Source: Rubrobacter_D sp963840835
Lineage (GTDB): Bacteria; Actinomycetota; Rubrobacteria; Rubrobacterales; Rubrobacteraceae
DNA: 64,000 nucleotides
Direction of reading: 5' to 3'
Assembly (NCBI GenBank): GCA_963840835.1
Contig: CAWJAM010000006.1
Coordinates: 607,902 to 671,901, forward strand
Within the stretch, counting starts at the first letter, position 1, and every line of letters starts with the position of its first letter. The notes below the pieces were generated by a model. The model made no database searches. It had not been told where the DNA came from and saw only the letters and a program-made list of their open reading frames with translations. Shown one piece after another: positions 58,638 through 64,000 of this stretch. The position numbers were made by a program, and so were the translations under genes.

Positions 58638-59396
58638 TCAAGGGGTGGCTCCCTCCTCCGGAGCCGAGGTGTCGGAGACGAAGATCATTCGGTCCCCGCG
58701 GTGGAGGTCCCTGGCGAACTCGATCGCGCACCCCTCCGCGTCCCAGGCGGTGCGCGTGACCCTGAGCGCCGGCACGTCGGGACTGATACCCAGCAGCACC
58801 GCAGCCCCAGAGTCGAGCGGGGTGGGCTCGAGTTCCTGGCGAGTGCGCGCCACAGAGAGGCCGTAACGCTCGCGCACGAGGGCGTACAGGCTCCCGCTGA
58901 GATCCTCCGCAAGTAGCCCCGGCAACAGGCGTTCGGGCAGGTAGTTCTCCTCGAGGACGAGCGGCTCGCCGTCGCCGGTGCGCACCCTGACGATCACGTA
59001 CACTGCGTCCTCCTCAGAAAGCCCCAACCGCGAAGCCATTTCTGCATCGCCCAGCTCTTCGGCTCTGACCGTGCGCACCTCGATTACCTCAGCCCCAGGG
59101 ACGACGCCGCGTCCCCCGAGCTGGTCGGAGAGGCCGGCGACGGTCTCTAAGGACTGTTCGATCTTGGGCCGCGCCACGAACACCCCCGACCTCTCCCTCC
59201 GCTCGACGAGCCCCCGCCTCGCCAAAAGACCCACCGCCGCCCTGGCCGTCATCCGGGAGATGCCCCGCCCGGCCGCGAGCTCGCGCTCCGAAGGCACCCT
59301 CGCCCCTGGTGCCAACTCACCAGACCTGATGCGAGCCGCTAGTTCGTCGCCGACCCGCCTGTATGCCGGCACCCCCCCAGCGGCTCCACCGATCAC
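58638..59396 (-). CDS. GntR/UTRA transcriptional regulator
   Basis: 252 residues. GntR winged helix (RVGDELAARIRSGELAPGAR, VPSERELAAGRGISRMTARA) followed by UTRA (VVPGAEVIEVRTVRAEELGD). GTG start after GGAGGAGTT, overlapping the stop of a 26-residue membrane microprotein (GTGA). A TGGTATATACCA operator lies upstream, so it is probably autoregulated. Confidence 0.9.
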   Translation of the reverse strand: MIGGAAGGVPAYRRVGDELAARIRSGELAPGARVPSERELAAGRGISRMTARAAVGLLARRGLVERRERSGVFVARPKIEQSLETVAGLSDQLGGRGVVPGAEVIEVRTVRAEELGDAEMASRLGLSEEDAVYVIVRVRTGDGEPLVLEENYLPERLLPGLLAEDLSGSLYALVRERYGLSVARTRQELEPTPLDSGAAVLLGISPDVPALRVTRTAWDAEGCAIEFARDLHRGDRMIFVSDTSAPEEGATP

Positions 59397-59473
59397 AACT
59401 CCTCCGCACCCGTCCCAAATAGTACGAAAACCACCCAGGCAAACAGGAAAATTCCGACGATAACCTCAGTCAT
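59393..59473 (-). CDS. 26-residue single-span membrane microprotein coupled to the GntR gene
   Basis: ATG 59473 (AGAGAGGTGAGC upstream) begins MTEVIVGIFLFAWVVFVLFG and ends TGAEEL, one hydrophobic helix with a short acidic C terminus. The TGA overlaps the GntR GTG (GTGA). Too short for routine annotation. Strong ribosome binding site, a helix of membrane length and coupling to a conserved gene support it. No family recognised. Confidence 0.6.
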   Translation of the reverse strand: MTEVIVGIFLFAWVVFVLFGTGAEEL

Positions 59474-59497
59474 GCTCACCTCTCTGGTCTTCACCAA

Positions 59498-59511
59498 CTG
59501 GTATATACCAG
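59498..59511. promoter_or_regulatory. Perfect palindrome CTGGTATATACCAG, GntR operator candidate
   Basis: 14-base perfect palindrome about 25 bp upstream of the microprotein start. It resembles the TGGTnTAnACCA sites of GntR/HutC-family regulators (established for DasR/NagR-type proteins), so the adjacent GntR protein is the natural candidate to bind it. Confidence 0.7.
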
Positions 59512-59544
59512 ATACTACCACATGGCTCTTCGTGCGTCGAGAAT

Positions 59545-59775
59545 CAGGTTTCAGGTTTCAGGTTTTGCGGCGGGAGTTTTGGCCGCGTCGTGGATTCCCG
59601 CTTTCGCGGGAATGACGGTGAGGGGCTGCGGGACATGTGACGGGTGAGGGGCTGCCGGGATCGTGACGGTGATGGGAAAGCGGGAATGAGGGGTGGCGGG
59701 CCGCGAGGGTCCTGATACAGAGAGATGTCCTGTTGCCTGAAACCTGTTGCCTGAAGCCTGTTGCCTGTTCCGACC
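59545..59775. repeat. Heptamer element with core shared with 43998, plus a CATTCCCGC hairpin
   Basis: Left TCAGGTTTCAGGTTTCAGG, right CCTGTTGCCTGAAACCTGTT, GCCTGAAGCCTGTTGCCTG. The core at 59682-59722 matches 43998-44038. It also holds GGATTCCCGCTTTCGCGGGA, ATGAC (about 59593-59617), a hairpin sequence widespread in unrelated bacteria. Adjacent GTGACGGTGA repeats. Confidence 0.8.
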
Positions 59776-59842
59776 CACGAGTTGAGGGCCGGGACTTCTG
59801 CCCCGGCCCTCTGCGTTACCTCTGTGGAGTGTGAAGCTCTCC

Positions 59843-60598
59843 TTAGGAGTTCGCCCTGATCTTGCGCTCTATCTGCTCAATTAGCGTCTCGCGGTTCTTG
59901 TTGCCCTTCTCGTACTCGCGTACCTTCGCAAGCTCCCCGCTTGAGAGTCCTTCGAGCCTCTTCGAGATCTCATCAACCGTCAACTCGTCGTAGTTGCTCG
60001 TCTTAAGCGCTCCAAACACGGCCGTCTTTAGCTCAGCCTCTTTGGTCGCCTTCTCAGTCTGCCTGAGAACCTTCTCCGTCTGCTCCGTTGCCTCCTCGGC
60101 AACCCTCAAGCCCTGACGGGTTATCTGCTCTGTCGCCTCCATACCCTGCCTGGCCGCCTGCTGGCTCATCCTCACGCCCTCCTGCATGTAGGAGAAGGGT
60201 GAGAAGAACTCCCTGTATGCCCCAGCCCAGCTCTGCGTGAGATCCCGAAAGCTCTCCTGCTGCTTGTAGACGCTCCGCACGACGGTCTCGGCAGTCTTCA
60301 CGTTCTGCTCGGTCTGCTCGCGCACAGCCTCTACAGCCTCTCCCGTCCAGTCCCGCGCGAACTCGGCGCTCTTCTGCTGGTGCTGGATCAGCCTCATGCC
60401 ATTGGCGAACCACTCCTGGGCAGCCCTTGCGTTCTGCTCCTGCAACCTCATGAACTCAAGCCCGCCTTCGGCAAGGCCAACACTCCGACGCTGGGCAGCA
60501 GCGAAGTTCTGGGCGAGAGCCTCGTATGAGTCGCGCTGAACCTCGGCCATCTGTCGGGCGGTTCGGGCGGTCTTGTCGATATTAGTAGTAGTGTGCAC
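59843..60598 (-). CDS. Phasin-like coiled-coil protein
   Basis: About 251 residues, almost entirely helical. Residues about 10-150 resemble phasins (ARQMAEVQRDSYEALAQNFA, FARDWTGEAVEAVREQTEQN), which coat polyhydroxyalkanoate granules. The C terminus LTVDEISKRLEGLSSGELAK, VREYEKGNKNRETLIEQIER is a separate small helical domain. GTG 60598 has GGAGG seven bases upstream; the frame extends to 60664. Confidence 0.78.
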   Translation of the reverse strand: MHTTTNIDKTARTARQMAEVQRDSYEALAQNFAAAQRRSVGLAEGGLEFMRLQEQNARAAQEWFANGMRLIQHQQKSAEFARDWTGEAVEAVREQTEQNVKTAETVVRSVYKQQESFRDLTQSWAGAYREFFSPFSYMQEGVRMSQQAARQGMEATEQITRQGLRVAEEATEQTEKVLRQTEKATKEAELKTAVFGALKTSNYDELTVDEISKRLEGLSSGELAKVREYEKGNKNRETLIEQIERKIRANS

Positions 60599-61159
60599 TA
60601 GCTTGCCTCCGTGGTAGTGGATGCCTTCATCTATGTTCTTACCACACATATACCCTAATTGCATCCTCTAAAACATCGTGCTGTAGATTTCGAGAACAGG
60701 AGTAGAACGAGCCTCTGCTGCCTCCCCCGCCAAACACGATAAGGCCTGATACCAAATCCGGTTGAACGGTGGCTGTATGAGGTTGCTGAGGCCCACCGAG
60801 TCTCACTCCTCAGTCATTCCCGCGAAGCGGGAATCCATGTACAAGTGGTTGGGGCACCATAAGGAGCGGGAATCTCCACGGGTAGCAAAAGGCTCACGCT
60901 CGTGGTGCGCGGACGCGTTGGCATTTACCCAAGTTTCGTATGACTCGTCGCTGGGGCGGCTGTGTTCGTTGTGGTAGGAGTCCCACACTGTGGGGAGGTC
61001 AGTCTACGGGGCCGTGAAGTTTATGCCCTCTCGGAAGTTGAGCGGCTGAGGCGTGTCGGCACGCTCTTATGGTAAATGACTCGGATTGATGGTGGATCTT
61101 GAGTCTATTGCCGTATGCTCCAACTGGACGATACTCAAACCACTAAGGAACGACCCGTC
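60599..61159. other. Gene-free stretch with a widespread CATTCCCGC hairpin
   Basis: No convincing CDS. 60816-60838 reads CATTCCCGCGAAGCGGGAAT followed by CCATG, the same hairpin type as at 59593. The rest is unassigned; upstream sequences for the phasin and alpha/beta hydrolase genes must lie here. Confidence 0.5.
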
Positions 61160-62092
61160 ATGACGAACACCGACAACGGCCAGACTCCAGAGCAGCCGCC
61201 CACGCCGGGGCCCGAGATTCGGCCTATGGAGCCCAACGAGAGGATCATCCGGGCAAACGGGGTCGACCTCTGCGTCCAGACATTCGGCGATAGGGCCGAC
61301 CCCTCCATCCTCCTCATCATGGGAGGGGCATCCTCGATGGACTGGTGGGAGGATGGCTTCTGCGAGCATCTCATGGCCGGCTCCCGGTTCGTCATCCGCT
61401 ACGACCACCGCGACACCGGCCGATCGGTCAGCTACGAGCCGGGTGCTGCGCCCTACTCCCTGCGCGACCTAGCAGAGGACGCCGTCGGCCTGCTCGACGC
61501 CTTCGGCTTGGAGAGTGCCCATCTGGTGGGTATGTCGATGGGGGGCTGGATCGGCCAGCTCGTGGCGCTAGACCATCCCGATCGGGTCGCATCGCTAACA
61601 CTGATCTCGACGAGCCCCACCGCTGGGCCAAGCGATCCCGATCTTCCCGAAATGTCTCAGGAACTACAAGCCTTTTTCGCGGAAGAGGCCACTGAGCCCG
61701 ACTGGTCAGATCGGAACGCCGTGATCGAATCTATAGTCGAAGGCGAGCGTCAGTTTGCGGGCTCTGGACCCTTCGAGGAGGCGGCCATACGTGCGATCGC
61801 AGCCCGCGCCTTCGATCGCACGACCAACCTCGCCTCGAGCATTATCAACCATGCCGGTATCGACTCGGGAGATCGTTGGAGGGAGCGCCTCGGGGAGGTG
61901 AGCGTCCCGACGCTCGTTATGCACGGCACCGAGGACCCCGTGTACCCCTACGGCAACGCGGTTGCGCTGGCGAAGGAGATTGCTGGAGCCCAGCTGCTCG
62001 CTCTGGAGCGGGTGGGCCACGAGGTGCCCCCTCGGGCTCTCTGGGACGTTGTCGTGCCTGCCATATTGCAACACACGGCGTCTGCGCCCTGA
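61160..62092 (+). CDS. Alpha/beta hydrolase
   Basis: 310 residues. Nucleophile Ser126 in LVGMSMGGWIGQLVAL, oxyanion region ILLIMGGASSMDWWEDGFCE, acid Asp in LVMHGTEDPVYPYGNA and His in LERVGHEVPPRAL. Typical esterase/epoxide-hydrolase-type enzyme; substrate unknown. ATG 61160; an earlier ATG at 61115 lacks a ribosome binding site. Confidence 0.9.
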   Translation: MTNTDNGQTPEQPPTPGPEIRPMEPNERIIRANGVDLCVQTFGDRADPSILLIMGGASSMDWWEDGFCEHLMAGSRFVIRYDHRDTGRSVSYEPGAAPYSLRDLAEDAVGLLDAFGLESAHLVGMSMGGWIGQLVALDHPDRVASLTLISTSPTAGPSDPDLPEMSQELQAFFAEEATEPDWSDRNAVIESIVEGERQFAGSGPFEEAAIRAIAARAFDRTTNLASSIINHAGIDSGDRWRERLGEVSVPTLVMHGTEDPVYPYGNAVALAKEIAGAQLLALERVGHEVPPRALWDVVVPAILQHTASAP

Positions 62093-62165
62093 GCAGACCA
62101 CGACGACCGCCCCGGTATGCCATCCGGAGTTTGGGTGACCCTTCATTCACTCAACCTCTCACAGC

Positions 62166-62292
62166 AGCTTGCAATGGGATTGAACCCCATTGCAAGCATT
62201 TCAGCCGGTCAGCCAGTCAGCATTTCAGCCCTTGTTCTTGCTGAAGTGCTGAAGTGCTGAAGTGCTGAAGTGCAGAGGTCAAGACCTCTGCA
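62166..62292. repeat. Two palindromes flanking a CAGCATTTCAGC hairpin
   Basis: GCTTGCAATGGG palindrome at 62167-62198, then CATTTCAGCCGGTCAGCCAG, TCAGCATTTCAGC, loop CCTTGTTCTT, four GCTGAAGT units, and TGCAGAGGTCAAGACCTCTG, CA at 62271-62292. Same core palindrome as at 26080 and 55176. Confidence 0.85.
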
Positions 62293-62344
62293 ATTCGCTT
62301 TCAGAATGTAAAATTCTCCGAAATTTGCTCTGCTTTACTGCTCT

Positions 62345-62917
62345 CTAGCGCCGAACTTTGCGGCCGGTCACGTTCTCGTGGGAGACGAGGGCTAGGGGTG
62401 CGTCGCCGTCGGCCAAGCGCCCCACGCTCCCCACGAACCAGCGCCTTTCGGTAGGCGAGTGGCAAGGATATTCCAGGGCGAAGCGCTCTTCTTTGCCCGA
62501 CAGGACCGAACGAAGCCCTTCGGCGAAGTGTCGGGCGTACTCGGACTGCTCGCCCGTAGCCTGATCGCAAACGCCCAGGTAGTTGGCCCCCTCCGAAACC
62601 TTCTCCGGGTCGGCCCCGTTGTCCTTGGCGAACCGCTTCCACGCTTTATTGGCGGCCACGATGGTGCCCGACCCTTCTACCACGGCCGCGTGCTCGGGCA
62701 GTTCCTCCAGGAAAGATGCCCTCTCCGCGCCCGCACGCAGACGCGAGGCGAGCCTACGGTAGTCTACGTAGGCGGCCGCCAAGATGCCCTCCCTGGTCGC
62801 CCCTTGGGCGCTGAAGGCCGCCACGAAGGTGCCGTCCTGGCGCCTGAGCACTACCACGTCGGGGTCGGACTCCTCCAGGTAGTAGTGGAGCTTAGGTAGC
62901 CACTCCTGTTCGTCCAT
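62345..62917 (-). CDS. PAS-domain protein
   Basis: About 190 residues from ATG 62917 (GGAGGG upstream). The N-terminal half is unassigned (DEQEWLPKLHYYLEESDPDV). A PAS domain follows: HAAVVEGSGTIVAANKAWKR, FAKDNGADPEKVSEGANYLG, and WFVGSVGRLADGDAPLALVS. No output domain, so a stand-alone sensor. The frame is open further upstream. Confidence 0.78.
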   Translation of the reverse strand: MDEQEWLPKLHYYLEESDPDVVVLRRQDGTFVAAFSAQGATREGILAAAYVDYRRLASRLRAGAERASFLEELPEHAAVVEGSGTIVAANKAWKRFAKDNGADPEKVSEGANYLGVCDQATGEQSEYARHFAEGLRSVLSGKEERFALEYPCHSPTERRWFVGSVGRLADGDAPLALVSHENVTGRKVRR

Positions 62918-63663
62918 GCCTACCCTCCAATGCGCCTCCCCCCTGGCATGGGCTCGGTCCAACACCCGTGCCTTATCGGGTGCCCCAAGGCCACCGAACC
63001 GATCGGCAAGACGCGTCTCACGCTAGCTGCCCCCTTGCTCTGTTGTCCAGGTAGCCGGTTGCGCCACTGGCTGCACCCGCCCCAAAAGGTGTCCAAGTAG
63101 GGGGCGTGCTTCAAGGCCTCTACCCTCTTTTCCTAGTAACTTATAGCATAAGGCCGCACACGGAAGCCCGTAACCTGCGCATTAGGCTCCAAGACAGATT
63201 GGCCCTATTCACCGGAGTGCGTGAAAGTCGCACTCTACGAACTTCGCACTTGTGAACGTCAGAAGCAGGGCGGGCGTATACCTTCGCCTAAAGCGATGTC
63301 TCCGGAGTCAAAAAGTCTTTCGAACTCAGCAGCTCGATGTCGTCTGCTGGCTTCGTCGGTCCTTCTGGCGTCACTGGTGGATCGCTGTCGTCTGGGACAC
63401 CTACGACGATAAGGAGCGCCACCATGATGAGCACCGCTATGGTTCGGGTTCGAGTCCTGCCGCCTTCATACTATGCTATTAATCGAACGTCGGGGAAGAT
63501 CCCTTCTCGAAAGTCGGACTTCCGCTTTACGGAGTTCTGAGAAGTTTGCATACCACTCCTCCTTTTGCCCTGCGGTGGCTAGCATGGGATACTGGCCCTC
63601 GCGCCTAATATCCTGAGGCGAATACGCAAGCGGGTTCGGCCGAGAACGAAAGGGGAAGCACCC
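62918..63663. other. Gene-poor stretch before the RiPP precursor
   Basis: A minus-strand frame (63114-62920, starting LKHAPYLDTFWGGCSQW) ends right before the PAS gene but has odd composition and no family; I do not call it. Around 63455 GGGTTCGAGTCCTGC resembles a tRNA T-arm, but no acceptor or anticodon arm could be found. The region probably contains the promoter of the downstream RiPP operon; no clear -35/-10 was identified. Confidence 0.45.
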
Positions 63664-63996
63664 ATGAGCGAAGCGTCGAGTCGGGCGGAGATGGAGCGCA
63701 GGCTCGTACAGAGGAGCATCGAGGACGACGCCTTTAGGCAGTGGCTGCTCGAGGACCCGAAGGCGGCCGTGGAGCAGGAGCTAGGGACGCGGCTCCCCGA
63801 GGATGTGCGGGTGGTGGCCGTGGAGGAGACGGCGGAGACCATCTACCTGGTGCTGCCTTCCCGTTCTACAGAGGGGCAGGAGGCCGGAGAGCTCTCCGAC
63901 CGGGAGCTCGAGGCGGTGGCCGGAGGCTGGGACGCACAAACCGCGGGGTTCACTTGCACTGTCCAGCAGACTCGTTGCGGAGTGGAATGCGCCTGA
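63664..63996 (+). CDS. RiPP precursor peptide with NHLP-type leader and Cys/Thr-rich core
   Basis: 110 residues. Residues 1-76 form a nitrile-hydratase-like leader (NHLP family: RRLVQRSIEDDAFRQWLLED, PKAAVEQELGTRLPEDVRVV). ELSDRELEAVAGG (76-88) is the classical double-Gly leader end. The core, residues 89-110, contains Cys98, Cys105 and Cys109 and Thr93, Thr97, Thr99 and Thr103, suited to thioether (lanthionine) or azole formation. ATG 63664 follows AAAGGGGAAGCACCC. Modification and export genes are expected just beyond the right edge, four bases after the stop. Confidence 0.88.
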   Translation: MSEASSRAEMERRLVQRSIEDDAFRQWLLEDPKAAVEQELGTRLPEDVRVVAVEETAETIYLVLPSRSTEGQEAGELSDRELEAVAGGWDAQTAGFTCTVQQTRCGVECA

Positions 63997-64000
63997 ACAG

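Noticed and set aside
60803..60988. 61-residue minus-strand frame ending DSRFAGMTEE
   Set aside because: The ending is the usual translation of the CATTCCCGC hairpin repeat, not a protein.
62920..63114. 64-residue minus-strand frame directly upstream of the PAS gene
   Set aside because: No family, unusual composition, and the same bases hold the ribosome binding site of the PAS gene; too weak to call.
63455..63475. GGGTTCGAGTCCTGC resembling a tRNA T-arm
   Set aside because: No matching acceptor, D or anticodon arms were found upstream; only four of five T-stem pairs form.

Overview
The window is a 64 kb piece of a high-GC bacterial chromosome. Frequent GTG and TTG starts, dense operons joined by 1-4 bp overlaps (TAATG, ATGA, GTGA, TTGA), an NDMA-type methanol dehydrogenase gene, aerobic CO-dehydrogenase operons and the overall gene set point to an actinobacterium, most likely a Rubrobacter-like lineage. 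That placement is inference; no rRNA or tRNA gene is present to prove it.

Layout. (1) 1-14.4 kb, minus strand: two adjacent molybdenum hydroxylase operons. The distal one encodes a form I CO dehydrogenase (CoxM-CoxS-CoxL with the AYRCSFR active-site loop), an XdhC/CoxF-like protein fused to a YHS metal-binding domain, two MocA-type cytidylyltransferases and two CoxG proteins. The proximal one encodes a form II enzyme (CoxS-CoxL-CoxM with AYRGAGR), the CoxD and CoxE maturation proteins, an antitoxin-like protein, a 28-codon mini-ORF and a split XdhC pair. (2) 14.6-22 kb: a GntR/UTRA regulator, a methanol-dehydrogenase-like iron alcohol dehydrogenase, a second MoxR/VWA pair, a Nudix hydrolase and a Ni/Co transporter-like protein. 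Related palindromic sites upstream of the form II operon, the regulator and the dehydrogenase suggest one regulon. (3) 22-31 kb: aldolase plus FGGY kinase, small membrane proteins, a D-Ala-D-Ala carboxypeptidase, a peroxiredoxin-like protein and a CPBP protease. (4) 31.9-38.6 kb and 52.6-55.2 kb: lysine/diaminopimelate synthesis (lysC-dapA-dapB, dapF, lysA and a DapC-like aminotransferase) with an S9 peptidase. (5) 39-49.5 kb: a two-component pair whose kinase is frameshifted, a DUF815 ATPase, an ABC exporter, a cell-wall amidase and a Rieske lipoprotein. (6) 49.8-62.9 kb: DoxX, an aminotransferase/sulfotransferase operon, coaA, an EamA transporter, a GntR regulator coupled to a 26-residue membrane microprotein, a phasin-like protein, an alpha/beta hydrolase and a PAS protein. 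(7) Right edge: a RiPP precursor with an NHLP-type leader and a Cys/Thr-rich core, so a peptide natural-product cluster probably begins here and continues outside the window.

Intergenic spaces are full of short dispersed repeats of at least five families: CAGCATTTCAGC octamer arrays, CAGGCATCAGG heptamer arrays, GGGAGTAGGGAGT inverted repeats, a roughly 300 bp element rich in GCTTGTCAGCACGC, and stop-codon-proximal hairpins followed by CTACAG. Many form hairpins that abut or supply the stop codons of neighbouring genes. Three genes (18161, 40586 and 55406) look frameshifted by one extra base in G/C-rich runs, which may be assembly error or real decay.
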